Assembly (NCBI RefSeq): GCF_019279795.1
Contig: NC_056725.1
Span: 1,745,188,689 to 1,745,252,688 of the forward strand
Length of the DNA: 64,000 bases
Source of the DNA: Protopterus annectens
Lineage: Eukaryota > Chordata > Ceratodontiformes > Protopteridae
Reading direction: 5' to 3'
Shown here: in pieces, positions 31,884-46,529 of the stretch
Numbering within the stretch: the first letter of the stretch is position 1
How the letters are laid out: every line of letters starts with the position of its first letter
Translations under genes and position numbers: made by a program
Notes under the pieces: generated by a model
What the model was told of the DNA's origin: nothing
What the model saw: only the letters and a program-made list of their open reading frames with translations
Database searches by the model: none

Positions 31884-32560
31884 TTGGTGATGGATGACAG
31901 CCTACACAATCATATGTCAAAGAAAAGGAGGAAAAGGAAGGTATTTTACCTTGCTTTGTACAGAAGCCAAAAGTATGCTTTTAGTACTGATTCAACCATC
32001 CCAAACCCAGAAGGAGCCAAACTAAGTAAACAAAGCAGAATGATAGAACTACAACCAAAACTAGGCAAAATGTATATAAAAATAATAAAAATGAGTTCCA
32101 ACTTAATGGATTATATAAAAAGTAAGACAAGAGATTAGAAGATGTTAAAACCATGTTATTTTAGCCCAAAACCAATATGAGGATTTCTGAACTCGAAGTC
32201 ATCCAGGAAGATATTTTGTGAGAAAATGCTTGACAAATATACCTAATGGTGAAAGGGGGAAAAACTGACATAGTTTTATTGTTCATCAGCTAATTGTGTG
32301 GGCAGTAATACCAGAAGAGAAAATACAACTGGATAGAGCCCATAGAAATTATGCAGCTCCAAAAACCCAACCTAAAATTCTTTCAGACCATGTTCCTAGA
32401 AATAGCTCCATGGCCCTTAATTAATAAGTCCAAGCAATGGTGTTTTGTAGTTCACTGGTTAAAAATTAACTGGAAGAAGGAATGTGTAAACATACTGAGT
32501 GTTTTCATAGACACTCTTGTTACTCAGGAGCAGGAAATCTCATCATTATGAGACAAAAAA
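31884..32560 (+). pseudogene. L1 ORF1-like remnant
   Basis: The frame at 31884-32135 encodes a basic, helix-prone stretch. Further on, in a shifted frame, LDRAHRNYAAPKTQPK (about 32328-32380) resembles the (I/L)ERAHR region of the L1 ORF1 RNA-binding domain. Stops and shifts prevent a full protein. The ORF1 call depends on that motif and on the position ahead of an L1-type RT. Confidence 0.45.
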
Positions 32561-33059
32561 GATAATTGCATTTGTTGAAAAAAACACATCAGGGAAGTGA
32601 GAGGTGGAAAGTAGTAAGGAGCAAGAATAGTGTTTGATTGTTAAGAATCAGGGAACTGCAGTGTGGGCTGCATAACGTATGACTCGTGAGTTTGAGGAGC
32701 TGAACAAACTAGAAAGGCAACTGGATCAAATATGAAGTGACACTTGGGAAAGGAAACAGCAGTTAGGCAGTAAACTTTTAAACACACCCCAAGGGACAAA
32801 AATTACTGACACTAAAACTTAGACAGCAAGAGGTATACAAATATACAATTAAACTTAATGACCCCAAGTCGAGTAGGATTTGCAAAGATTCATACCTAAT
32901 AGCAAGTTTTTATAGAATACTACATGAAGTTTTATGCCGCCCATCTGAAATCTAGTAACTTGTCCACCCTGTGAAATGATTTCCTGTCTGAGCTTGAACT
33001 GCCAGTATTAGACCAGACTTACAAAAGACAGTTATTACTCCCTATAACAAAAGAGAAAA

Positions 33060-35650
33060 TAAAATGACAGTCCATAAAGCAGACATCAGGTAAATCCCCT
33101 GGACCAGACAGTATCCTGACGGAAATGCAGAAGCTTGAAACAGACAAAATTGTTAACCTTTCACAAATTATTCAATAGACTTTCAACAAAGAGAGAAATC
33201 CTGAGATTACAGGCAAAGGCAATGATTAGTCTAATAATAAAGGAAGGTAAAGAACCCATGAATCCTCCATTCTACCACCCTATTTCAGCCTTAAGCTATG
33301 ATTATAAATTTTTTCAGTGATGATTGCATCTAGATTATCAAAAAGTAGAAGTAAAGTAGTAAACCTTGCCCAGTGTGACTTGATACAGGACAGGCAGGCA
33401 TTTGACAATTTATTAAAAACACATTTGATTCACCAAGAAGCCACACTCAGTAACGGTTCCCAGACCTTCAATGGGACATTAGGATTAGATGTGTTTGATC
33501 CATAAAATACTAGACTTTCCCCCCAGACTTTGTCAGACCACTAATGTAGATGTACATGACATCCACGGTATTGATTAAGATCAACAGGAAAATTGCCAGG
33601 TAGTTCTGGATACAGCAAAGAACTAGGCAGAGATGTCCTCTTTTCTCTATACTTTTCATGACCTATTTGGGCCATTAGCCTAAAAGCTCAGGCAAGCAGA
33701 CATACAGGAATGGAACTGGCATGGAAAGGAAGTAAAAATTGTCTCTCTTTGCTGATGACTAATTGTTTACCTGACTCATAGCTGGCCTTAGGCATAGGCC
33801 AACAAGGCGGCCGCCTAGGGCGCCGCTGTAGCAGGGGTGCTTTTCCAGTATTTATTTGATGTAGGTAGACCAGGATGGGGGCACCTGAGTGGTGTGGGGG
33901 GGGTGCCGTGGAGCTCTTTTGCCTAGGGCACCAGCTGACCTAAGGCCGCTGCTAATCTAGAGCGGGACACATCAAGATTATTTATGATCTTGAGGCAGTT
34001 TGAAGAAATCTATAGTATGAGTATGAGACTAAAACAAAAATTTTAAGACTGAATTACAGCCCCACTCAAATGGTCCATGTGTTCCCCTTTTTTATGAGGA
34101 CACTAAAAGGTGAGATAATTGGATACCTGCTTGACATTTAAGGCCCAGCTTTCTCTCAAGGAATTGTGGGAATCAGTAAAGGAAAGTATCAGTGACTTCC
34201 ACAAAAGGTGGAAAACAATGATATTAGATTTAGACATAAAATGAAGCAGTAAAAATGTTTTTGGTACTCTTGATCTTGTACATGCGATAGGCTTTCCTCC
34301 TTGACCGGGGGTGAAATTCTGGAAAGTAATTCATGTAAAGTAATTCAAAGACAGCTAACTATTTTCTACTGGGAAGGAAAGGGGACCAGATCATTTTGGA
34401 ATAAGTTTATTCTACCTAAAGAGTAAGGTGTATTAGCTAAGATGAATTTGCAAAACTAAAAGACTACAACACAATTAAGACTATCCTACCCAGTCCAGAA
34501 CTCCAATTATAAACCTAAGCGAAAAGAGCTAATATTAACACAGGGAGAGTAAGTAGGCCTTACTTGGAAACTAATACTGTGGTCTCAAAATACAAGGCTG
34601 AGCAATATTGTTCAATCTTTAACTTACATTTACTCTTACATAATCTAATCCACCAGAATAAAGTGTTTCAAAAAATGGGCCTTTGAATTGCTTCCCAATG
34701 GACTCTTGAAGGAAGAAGTAAACTTTGATATTCTGAGGTTAGAAAAATGGTGGTCTAGGAAACAAAAAAAATCTGCACTGGGTGCAAATTAGATAGGACA
34801 TAATGTCATGAACTGGAGGGAGTTTCAGGCTAACCACAACCCAACAATATGACATGTTTAAAATATAAAGGGCTCTTAAATATCTCCATTGAATATGATA
34901 GTAAAATACAGGATACACACCTGGAGTGACTGGGCCTGATTTAAACGAAACAATTTCCCAAGGGCTAACAACAGTAGGCTAAGTAGTTGATTGTATGTAG
35001 CTTTGATTAATGTCAGTAAATGGTGTTTAGGGAATTAATTTCTAGCTGTGCAACCTTCAGAGATACCCTAATACAAGAAGAAAATGGCTGGAAATTTGCA
35101 GGAATCCCAACCCCATCTTATTCACTAAATCCAGGAAGTTCATAATTTTTGTGTGCAAGTACCTCTACAAGTATTGTTATATCCCAGACAGCTTTGTGTT
35201 GGAGATGTAACTAGGATACCAGAGGAATTTTGAAACATGTCTTCCCAAGTTTAGAAAAATTCAGACATGACCTAGGGTGCTTTGTAAACAAAGTATTGGG
35301 ATATCATTGGCAGCTCAAGGAAGTAACCTTCATCCTGAGCTGGGTAGATAATTTAGATACTTTATGATTGACTAAGCCATTAGTTTAACTTATTCTCTTG
35401 GGCACAAAGAAAACTATTACTAAAAAGTCGAAAACATAGGAGCAAAACAGTTTTACCAGTGGTAGCCCTGATTAGAGAGATCAAAGAGATTGAACTTAAG
35501 CCCCAGAGAGATAGCAAGATTATTTTCTTAAAAAGAAATGGAGAGCATAGGGAGAAGAAATACAATATAAGTGACAGAGCTTTACATGGGGGAATGGTAG
35601 CTGCCTGGTCTGTTAAGGCATGTATCAATTATGGAGATGAGGCCACTGAA
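33060..35650 (+). pseudogene. L1 ORF2 reverse transcriptase remnant
   Basis: SGKSPGPDSILTE near 33085-33120, then frame 33135-33320 with KLFNRLSTKREI and KAMISLIIKEGKEP. IASRLSKSRSK and LIQDRQAFDNLLKT (33320-33425) follow. KLSLFADD carries the catalytic pair (33748-33759). After the nested MITE comes LTHLERDTSRLF-type sequence, then FYWEGKGTRSFWNKFILPKE (about 34365-34425). This order is that of L1 ORF2 from mid-RT to the C-terminal region. At least ten stops or shifts. Confidence 0.65.
33780..33954. mobile_element. Small MITE nested in the L1 relic
   Basis: Ends AGCTGGCCTTAGG and, inverted, TAGCAGCGGCCTTAGG; GC-rich interior with GCCTAGGGCG and GCCTAGGGCACC near each side. It interrupts the L1 frame exactly: joining ...CTGACTC to CTAGAGCGG across one AT (33778-33779 or 33955-33956) restores the expected L1 reading, so a 2-bp duplication is likely. 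A related sequence occurs at about 59695-59785. Confidence 0.6.
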
Positions 35651-36347
35651 CAAAAATGATTTTTAGGTTATGATTTGGCTCATCTCCTAACAGAGATAAC
35701 TGCTTAATGATGGAAACATTGCCTTGATTTTACCATCTAATATGATTAGTAAACCTTGGTGTTGAGCAAGCCTAGATGTGTAATTTCATAAGGTAAATCT
35801 ACCCTTGAATAAACTGCTCTGAATGTCCTGCTGTCAGAGTAAACTATCAGAGCACCAAGTATGAGGATTGTATTTTATTGTATTGTTTTGTTACATCAGC
35901 AAATAAAGCTTGAAGCTAAATTAAAAAAATGGATGGAAGTACGCAGTGGCACAATGGCAAGAGAAAATGTGTAACTGAGAAGAATTAAATGGGATTCAAG
36001 TTAAACTATTTGATGAGGAAGGAAATCCATATTAGTTTGCTAGACAATATGTGTCAGTGTAATATTTGTAGAAGGTAATCTACCTGCTGTGTATGTGCAA
36101 AATGTAGAAGATGTTGCATGTAAGAGTCTACTAAAAACATCTGAATAAAACAAGTATGGGCTGCTTTGTATGTGGGGAAAACAATGTAAATGTTCAGTGC
36201 AACAGACATATATGGAAACAGATAATCGGCATACTAAACAAACCAATGAACAGATAAGTAATTGTAATAATCTTAAGACTTCTGCCACAAACTGTTAAAA
36301 AAATTGGATAACTATTAAATTAATTTGAGCATATAGTAAATATATAC

Positions 36348-37949
<1,602 letters not shown>

Positions 37950-39620
37950 TGAATTCAAACCCACCTACTTATGCTCTGGTAATTAGACCTGTTTTGTCTG
38001 AATCCAGGTTTTCCATTCTCCCTTTAAGCTCCAGTACATTCTGTAACAGCAGATGCCTCAAGTCTTTGCTTGGGGTGCTGTGTCATTGGGGGTTAAAAGT
38101 GGCAGGTCCTTGGAACAAAAAGACAGACAAAAACTTATAAGCATAAAAGAGATGTTGGCAATTATAAATTCGCTCATCTGTTTCAATCATCTGTGGTCAC
38201 CAGTACCTCTACAAGTGATTACAGACAACTCTATTGTGATGTAGTACCTAAACAAGCAGGGAGGTTCCAGAGCTTACTATTTGTGCAGATTAGCCTTGGT
38301 AGCTGGGGTATAGCAATTCAGTACAATCTCACCAGACAGTTGTCTTACATTCAGTCACAGCAAATCACTGTGACAGACAAGCTGAGCAGGACCAGGACAG
38401 GCACAAATACAAACTGAATATTTACAGGATTTGATCCAACTGAGGGTAACAACTTAGGTAGATCTTTTTGCCTCCATTCACAACAAACAACTGGCAAAAT
38501 TATGCTCCAGGACTCCTACCAATCAGGCCTGCAAAACAGATGCATTCCCATTTCCTTAGACCAGAATGTTCCTGTATGCTTTCCATCCTTTTTCCTGATA
38601 TCCAGTGTAATTCTTAAGATTTAGAAGGACTCTCCAAACATCATTGTTATGACTCCCTTCTGGCCCAGGCAACAGTGTTTTTCCCTTCTTTTGGAAATGG
38701 CCAAAAGCAATTAGCACAAGCTCCTTCAAAGACCACACCTACTTATACAAGACAAGGGTTGTTTGATACACCTCAACTGAAACAACATCAACTGACTGCC
38801 TGGATAATAGAGTTTTAACACTTTTTAGATACCTATTTGCTGAGGATGTGCAGCAGGTATTAAAGGAGGCAAAGAAACCTGCTACTAAGAAATAATTATT
38901 CATACATGAAAAAGATTTTCTTGCTGGTGCCAAAATAAGAACCACTATCCTTTTAAGACAAGTATTTCTCTGGTTCTGCAATATTTGTATGAATTATTAT
39001 CATCTGGACTTCCTTACTCTTCTATCAAGGTTTATTTGTCAGATATTTAAGCATGACTGCTCATGAATCCACCTCTTTCAATGCATTCCTATGTCAAAAT
39101 GGTTTTGAAACAGATTTTGCATAACTGCCCATTTAAAAATCCACCATAAAGTGGTATCCAAGTTTACTTTACCTAAGTTATCAATCTTCCTGCCTTCTTT
39201 CCACTACCTTAAGTATGGGAGAAAGGATTATTCATATGTTGATGTCTGCAAACAACTCAGATCTATTTGGACAGGAATAAAACCTTTAGAAATTCTAATT
39301 ATTTATTCAGTGCTTACGAAGATAAAAATAAAGGACAACCTGTGTCTATGCAGACTGTTTCCAAATGGTTGTCCCATGCTATCTCCTTCTGTTATTCCAA
39401 GCATAACAGGTCAGTTCCAGGCAGGGTCAAGGCACATTCCACTAGAGCTTTGGTGTGGCTTTTAAGAAATGGATGGACTACCAGTATTCTAGAGGCAGTA
39501 GCTTAGTTCTCTGTAAATACTTTTAAAAAGCAATACAAACTAGATTTATTTTCAGGTCTAGAGGACATTTTAACAGGACCTTTCCCCAGGATGTCCTGGA
39601 CCCTCCTCTTAAACCCTATA
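37950..39620 (+). mobile_element. DIRS-type tyrosine-recombinase retrotransposon relic
   Basis: RNase H remains: VTADAS near 38042-38060, LISIKEMLAIINSLICF (38125-38185), QVITDN (about 38212), TVTDKLSRTRTG (38370-38405). Then comes VDLFASIHNKQLAK (38457-38500), a stretch typical of DIRS1-like proteins. The tyrosine recombinase is represented by SSIKVYLSDI (about 39020) and by VSKWLSHAISFCY plus VKAHSTRALVWLLRNG, ILEAVA (39355-39505). The H-x-x-R box reads HSTR. No RT palm or terminal repeats were found, and every domain is frameshifted. It is a different subfamily from the 6.5-9 kb element. Confidence 0.65.
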
Positions 39621-40149
39621 AGCTGTGGTAATCTTCCCATATAGTAAGGCTACAGCTGCAGTCATCAAATGATCAGCATAGCACAGCTGTGTAAGAAAAG
39701 TAATCAGAACAATAGATGCTCACATGATCACTGCTGCAGTAGCTGTTCCTTCCCTTCATCCCCTTTATGTTTACATGCTTTTTGTATGCCAGGGTGAGAA
39801 CACTGATTGTTATGCACCTAGCACTGACCTTTTTCAGGGTGTAGCCTCCCTCCTTCATTTGGGATGAAAGCTATAAAGGCTTGGTACCCAGTCCACTGAT
39901 TTTCTCCAACATTGAGCTCTCAACAGTTTGGACATGTGTAAGGTACCTTTAAGGTTTGGAAACTAGCCAGCTGTTATATCTTAGGCAGAATGTAGCCCCT
40001 ATGGCTAAAACTACTGCAGCAGGCCAGTGATCATTCAAACATCTACTGTCATAGGATGTTTGCTCACACAACTATACTTTATTGACATGAAAGTGGAGGT
40101 TCTTTGATTTCTTAATGTCAAAATCCATATTAATTTATCTTGACAGCAC

Positions 40150-42850
40150 CTCAATCCTATGCAAGTATCCCTGCAATCTACATTGAACCATCACAGCCAC
40201 CCTAACCTTGGTGTCATCAGCAAACTTACTAACCCTTCTTGATATGGGCACTCTTGACATGACAGTTTTAAACAGTTTTGGCCCTAGCACCGTACTTTGT
40301 CAGACTCCTACCATTATAGACTTAAACTCTGATGTAGAGTTTGCAGTTCTAACTCTTCAAGTTCTCCCACTCAACCAATTACCTCTCCATCTACAGATGA
40401 AGCATTAGCATTATATTTATTCATTATTCTCAGAATTTTGTGTGGCGCCAGTTCAAAGTGTTTGCTAAATCAAAATATGAAACATCCACTAAAAGATCCT
40501 TTTATGCTACTTCCCATACTAACTGACAAAAATGTATTAAGTTTGATAAACAAAAATGCCCCACAGTATATCTGTGCTGGTATGTAATACAAAGATCTAA
40601 ATTCAGCTACTGTGTCTTCTGATCACACGAGGCACGTTTGAAACATTTGCCTATAATATATTTCAGGCTAATAGGTTGTTAATTGTCCACTGACACTGAA
40701 TTTCCCTCTTTAGATATGGGAACAATAACATCCTCTTTCCAAGATGATGGAACAAATTCAGAAGTAAGTATTCTCTTATATGTATAACTTAAATTCAAAG
40801 CTACAATATTGCTAATCTTCACAAGAAATAATCCATTTAACCCATATGACCCTGCTGTAGGCGAGGATTTAATTGTACTAAGGTCTTTAATCATTTTAAT
40901 ACGGTTAATTATAGGGCAAGTATTCAAACAATATTTTCTTGGCACTCTTCCCTAGATGTGGACTTCCTAGAAACCTCAGAATTTTTCCACAAATGTTTGA
41001 AAGTTGTTTCAGATTTTAAATTAAATCTTCATTAAACCTTATAATGATGTTTGATTACTATCACCCATATATTTTCTCATACATTTAAATAAGCCATTTT
41101 TATTGTTAGCGTATAGCCAGTTAACCTCTGATTATATTTACTTTTAGAGGCACAAATTAATTTCCTTAAGCTAACTTTTGTTTTCTGATATTGTTGTTTA
41201 TTTCATAAATTGGGTGTCTTTTTATATACTCCCCAAAGGTACATTTTCCTTTTCTTTAACTTATTCACTTTATTACTGCAACATGGACACTCACTTACAA
41301 CATTATCACTACTTTCCCTTATTTTAAGAACATACTTTTCAATCAGAGAGAAGATGTACTCATAAAAAATGCCCAGCATTCTTCAATATCTTTCCCTGTC
41401 ATTACCTCTTCCTACCGCCATTGCTTCAGTTCATTGATTATTAATGCACAATCTGTACAGTAGAAGGTATTTCTAATGCTGCCCTTTTATGAACAGACAT
41501 ACCTTCTGAAAGTGGCCATCTCCCATGTGATGCAGAGATGGTCAGAACTGCTATGGTCTGATTGTAACTTCCGATCCATGAATTTTGCATCCTTATGTGC
41601 CTATATATTGTATCTAATATGTTATTATTCCTTGTAGATTCCCTTACAATCAGAGTATAGCCCTGTTCTATAATTATCCTTTGTAATGAATTAAAGGCAG
41701 CATAATTTAGACTATATCCATCCACATCATAACCACTCACAAAACCATATAACATTTCTACCTTAAAAGCACTTCATATTTTGAAGTTTGACACTTTAAG
41801 CCATAAGGGTATGAATTCAGAATTTAACTGGAGAGTTTTATTGTAGTTGGCAGCTATATTGCTTTAAGGATTTCAAATGTTTCTAATTAATTAATGTATT
41901 AAATGTATTAATTGTTTTATTGGATTATTGGTTATGATATATATACATGTGGTGTTTAGATGATTTTATCTTCCTTGAAGGCTTGTAGCTGAGACGTCAG
42001 AAGCAAGTGCAATAAATGATTTGGTGGTCACTGGTTTGTTGTATATTTCTTCCTTAAATGACTCTGCTTCATCTCTTGCTTGATTCAGTGGCCTATAAAA
42101 CAAAACATTATTTCACTCTAGCCTACCTTTTGTTGCTTTCACTTCTATAATCCCATTTTTGTCACCACAATATGTCAAAGATGACCCATAAGATTTGCTG
42201 ACACAAACTGATATACCTCCCCCTTTTTTATCTCTCCTGCACTTGTGGCACTCATTGTATCCTTGGAGTTTGTTTTGTTCACTAAACCAAGTGTACATCA
42301 CCGTAACACTACCATGTTCTTCATCTAGTAACTATTTTTTACAACTCTTGTAACTTATTATACAGGCTGTTATATGGCTTAAAACATTTCAAACCTTTCT
42401 TCTGTCCTTTTCTTTCTTGCTTCCCTCTGCTCTTGCTAATAAAAAAAGTTGTTTTTTTTTCTTATAATCTTTGTCAGCAAATAACCATTCCCCTAGTTTC
42501 TTACCATAAACAAAAGATTTCTTTTACGACCATATCCTCCCAGGTTATAATAATGTGTACTGATTTCCACATATTCCTTTATTATAATGTTCACGAACTG
42601 TCTTGCCACTTTTAGCAGCACAGTGCTATTATAAAGGGCTGGAACAATATCACAGAATAAGATCTTAAATCCCATTTTTTCACATAACTTATTGATATCC
42701 AAGACCTCTGATTCAAAGCAATATTATTTTTTCCAACAGCATTAATACCTCCTAATGCTATCACTAGATCACACTTCTTCCTGATAGAGAATGGCTTCTC
42801 TATAGCAATTCGGATATACCTTAATGTGCCTTAGTGTTCATCCTGTAAAA
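40150..42850 (-). mobile_element. CR1-like LINE (endonuclease plus RT) relic
   Basis: Minus strand, 5' to 3'. About 42760-42500: LVIALGGINAVGK, then DINKLCEKMGFKILFCDIVPALY, a possible end of ORF1. 42301-42113: WFSEQNKLQGYNECHKCRRDKKGGGISV, the APE-type endonuclease. 41755-41440: RESTRNNNILDTIY and SASHGRWP, the endonuclease end. 40945-40600: FVPSSWKEDVIVPISKEGNSV and QPISL, the front of RT. About 40224-40210: KFADDTK, the active site. Order and motifs fit the CR1/Rex1 branch, but the sequence differs from the CR1 family at 43 and 60 kb. Frames are broken throughout. Confidence 0.6.
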
Positions 42851-43124
42851 TTTATTGCAGTAATATCAACCTTTTTATTCCTGGGTAGTGGGTTCTTAAC
42901 CCCTTAACACAAAATCTCCTAAGATTAAAATTTGCTGACAAAATTATCTGTAACATGGCTACCTATAGTGACATCTTTGTCATCTCTATAACTTTTTAAT
43001 GCTCTTGTTTTCCTCTTCCTAACTACTTCCTGAAATTCTTGAGCTAATTCCATCATTACTTCTTCATCATACCCGTTTTAAATTCCTAATCTCTGTTGCC
43101 TTCCCTGAGTGAATACTTTTTACA

Positions 43125-44340
43125 GGTTCATCAGTCGGTACTAGGCTATCGGTCCTAGGGCCTATACAAGCCTAGCCATAACAATTCCTGGCTATTTCTT
43201 CCCACAATATCTACTTCCCTGGACCCCTGTCTGGCAGGGCGACTGATGTGATCCCGGGGTGAATTCCCTGTCTCCCATCCAATCGTCAAGGTTCCTTTTG
43301 AAGAGGACCAAAAAGGAGCTCTGCTTGACATGCATGGGCAGTCTATTCCAGAGTCTAGGGAGTCTCTGGGTCAAGAACCTATCCCCCCAGCATGTTTTGT
43401 TCATTGTGATGACAAGGTTTAGATCCCTGGAGCATGTGGCTCTGAGGGATTGGGATTTCTTTAAGTGTAGCATGTCCAACAGCTCTGGGTTTGACATGGC
43501 CTTGTATGTTAAGCAGAGATCGTCTCTGAGTAGATGATATGTGAGTATAGCTGGATTTTTTTAAACGGTCAGCTTAGAGCATCTGTTTTAGGCCTGTGAT
43601 TCTTTCAGTGAGATATTTCTGTGGCCTTTCCAGTTGTTGCAGATGTCTTGAGAGGTGCATACCAAATGAGGCATTGTATTCTATAATGAGTCTAATGAGG
43701 GATGAAAAATGAGTACAGTGGGACAATGACCTCATTTTTTTCTGGATGAAAAACCCTTAGTGATGAGATGTGCCACATAGAAGGATTTCCTGACTGTTGT
43801 GGCGATGTTATTATCGAAGGTGAGACCACTGTCCACGTGTGTCCCTAAGAACACACTTTCAGTGTTTAGTGTACTGCCACCTATGTGATAATTCACAGGT
43901 ACATGTTTTTTCCCAGAGGGGATAATTATATATTTCATGGCATTGAGCTTGAGCCCATGGCTATGGCACCAAGCATCTGTTGCTGTAAGGCCCTTTTGTA
44001 GAATATCCACATCATTTGGGGATTCAATAATGGCTCCCAGTTTGCAGTCATCTGCGAACTTTGTTAACCAGAATCCTTTAGTGTTGGCTTGTATTTCAGA
44101 GAAGTAGATGCCAAACAAGAGCAGTCCCAGGACTGAACCCTGAGGTACTCCATTTGTCACTTGTCTGGAGTTGGATTTGGTGTTGGCTACTTTTACAGTG
44201 TGGGTTCTGTCAGTAAGCCAGTTGGCAACACATTGAGTGATGTAGGGATTATTACCTAGCTTAGTAAGTTTATCTATGATTCCAGAGTGGGGGATGGTGT
44301 TGAAGGCCTTGGCGAGGTCCAGATAGGCTAACTCCAATCC
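43125..44340 (-). mobile_element. CR1 LINE, 5'-truncated (copy d)
   Basis: Frame 44337-43732 encodes YLDLAKAFNTIPHSGIIDKL, VPQGSVLGLLLFGIYFSEI, LTKFADDCKLGAI (active site about 44058-44044) and KSFYVAHLITKGFSSRKK. After frameshifts, 43497-43192 gives the C-terminal SNPELLDMLHLKKSQSL and RLPRLWNRLPMHVKQSS. The 3' end near 43125 has GGCTAGGCTTGTATAGGCCC...CTAGTACCG.CTGATGAACC (minus strand), the family terminus. Very similar to the 59.9-kb copy, so of comparable age. Confidence 0.8.
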
Positions 44341-44342
44341 TT

Positions 44343-44420
44343 CTTCATAGATTCACAGGTAAGCACTAGGCAACCTGCCATTGTGGGCCATTTTAAGCCT
44401 AGCCAGTTTCAGTTTTTTGT
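44343..44420 (-). mobile_element. Very short CR1 3' end (copy f)
   Basis: On the minus strand GGCTAGGCTTAAAATGGCCC and CTAGTGCTTACCTGTGAATC resemble the CR1 family terminus. It abuts the 5' break of copy d, so either copy d inserted at the end of an older copy or the pair arose together. Confidence 0.45.
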
Positions 44421-44891
44421 GGTTAAATGAATCTATACCATTTGGTTAAAGTCTGGCCTTACCCATCCCATGGCCAGTAATTGTATATTAACTGGATTAT
44501 ACCACAGATAATTTTACTGGACCCATTCATGGGATAAAGTTTTTAGGAGCTGCCTCTGTCCATTGTACTACAGGGGGCATTTTAATTTTCTATAACTAAC
44601 TGCTCATTGTTTTGGTTTACAGCATTCATATTATCCAAAACCTCTGTAGCCTCATTTCCCTGACCATCTTCCAAATTAATATGCACATAATCACCTGTAA
44701 AAGGTAAATGGATTCCTTTCTATCATTAATCTGTGTACCACTCTCCTTACAACCATCTTGTTTGCTTTTACCAGCAGTGCTACACTTCACAGTCACACAG
44801 CCTACCTTGTCCATGTCCTAACAAGTCACATTGTTCACATACATATTGCAGCGTAGGAGACTGTTAAATAGCCCTGTCTATCAAACCTGAT

Positions 44892-45220
44892 TGTGACACC
44901 CCTGCTTTGGCCCAGTAATCAAGGAGCCGCAATCCTCACTACTGGCAACAGTATGGAATGTACACACTGGAAGGATAACAAGCAGAGACACAGTAATATG
45001 CAATTTCCCTTAAGTGCACACAGAGATCACAGTTAGTCTGGGACTGGTTTCTCTCCCTCTTCCTTCAGATTCCCAATAAGACTCCTCACTGGCACAGTTA
45101 TAGGGTTGAAATCTCAACTGAGTGTCCAAACCAAGATCTCCGTACCCTGTCTGTCCAACCAGTGCTTCATGTTCCTGCCCAAGTAGCTGACATACACACT
45201 CCTTGAGATTTGATTTATAT

Positions 45221-45273
<53 letters not shown>

Positions 45274-46345
45274 GGAAAGGCTGGCACAGGTTTACTAGCT
45301 ATGCCCCCTTCTACCCAGACTATAAGGTAGTTTTCACTGTCACCAGCCAACTCTTATCAGCAATGTTAAGGCCCTTAGCAAAGGGTGTTCAATCCTACTG
45401 ACCAAGAGCAAGGCTATTTAGGAGTGGCCTGTACAGTGTCACTAAATAGATATGCAAGTACTCTAACAACTTAAATATCTCTAAACAAACCAGCCACAAC
45501 TGAAAGGTTTAAATATATTTAATAATAAAAGAACAATACTCAGTAAGTAATCAGTTACATCAGAGCTCAAAATCACAGGAACTATTTAAAACAACATTGC
45601 ATGACAGTCTCAAATAAATAAAAAAAATATAAGCTATACTTTACTATATTCCCATCTGAATCTAAAAGAGTTACTATGCCATAAAAACTTACTTACAGCA
45701 AGGCACGTGCAGAAGGTGGTGATGAATGGATGTTTTTGTCAGTTCAAAGACAAAATACAAAATGCACAGTTTCTCTCTCAGAGAGTTCTTAAATTAATAT
45801 CAAATATTACTGCTGGGTTAGCTTAGATGATATCACTTTTTGTCACCTGACTTAATTTCCCAAGCTAAACCCCTTTGTCAGAAACTAACAGAATTTTAGC
45901 ATCTCTCTGTGAAAAATCCATATCACTCAGATGTTTACAGATCCTGGAAGTCATAAAACAATAAAACACTTCCACACCTTAAACCACTTCTCTTTCAAGA
46001 CAATAAAAAACCTCCAGCTCTAGACATTGTATGTGCTACTGCACTGAAACTGAGAGATAACATCTTTTTTATTACATGGTTATGAAACAATTTAATTTCA
46101 TCTATTTTCTCTGAATTTGTTTCAAATTAACATCCTGTGTTCTAGGTTCCATGAAGCATATATGTCTAAACAGCCACAATAGTGTGGGTACATTCATGTT
46201 CTATTCCATTAGGGCATGCTGTGGTTACATTTTAGCTCAGTACTTTACACACACGACTGCATAAATCATATCAATATTCACAAATAGCATAGAATTATTT
46301 ACAAAATTCCAGATAGCTGGGCTGGCAGTATTTCCCTTTGCCACA
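44892..46345. repeat. Candidate solo LTR
   Basis: Starts TGTGACACCCCTGC, ends TTTGCCACA; flanking CTGAT and CTGAC match at 4 of 5 bases. It contains poly(A)-type signals around 45525-45620 and a (CA)n tract, and no coding. This rests only on ends and size (about 1.45 kb). Confidence 0.25.
45220..45271. repeat. (CA)n microsatellite
   Basis: About 25 CA units, beginning after TATACATA. Confidence 0.95.
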
Positions 46346-46529
46346 CTGACAGTCAGTGTTTGTCTATTTCATCTATTCTACCTTGCCCAGTTATATAAAG
46401 AACATTTTTCCTGGAAAAAATAAATATCATATCAGTTACATCCTTTAGTTCCTACACCAATATTTGGCTTAACTTTTTTGCAGGAAATAAATTTTCTTTT
46501 TTTTTCCTCATTAAGCGGGGAGGAAAATT

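Larger units (their letters stand above)
31884..35930 (+). mobile_element. L1-type LINE relic
   Basis: Plus-strand remains of ORF1 (31884-32560) and of the RT half of ORF2 (33060-35650), then a 3' end with AATAAAGCTTGAAGC and an A run at about 35900-35930. Landmarks are those of the L1 clade. The distance between ORF1 and RT is too short for a full endonuclease, so a large deletion is likely. A 175-bp MITE is inserted just after the FADD motif. Confidence 0.65.

Noticed and set aside
41975..42030. GAAGGCTTGTAGCTGAGACGTCAGAAGC...AATAAA, resembling a PLE end
   Set aside because: No CTGANGA or GAAA core and no inverted copy nearby.
44892..46345. Complete LTR retrotransposon
   Set aside because: Only one LTR-like unit, no primer site, coding region or second LTR; kept only as a low-confidence solo LTR.
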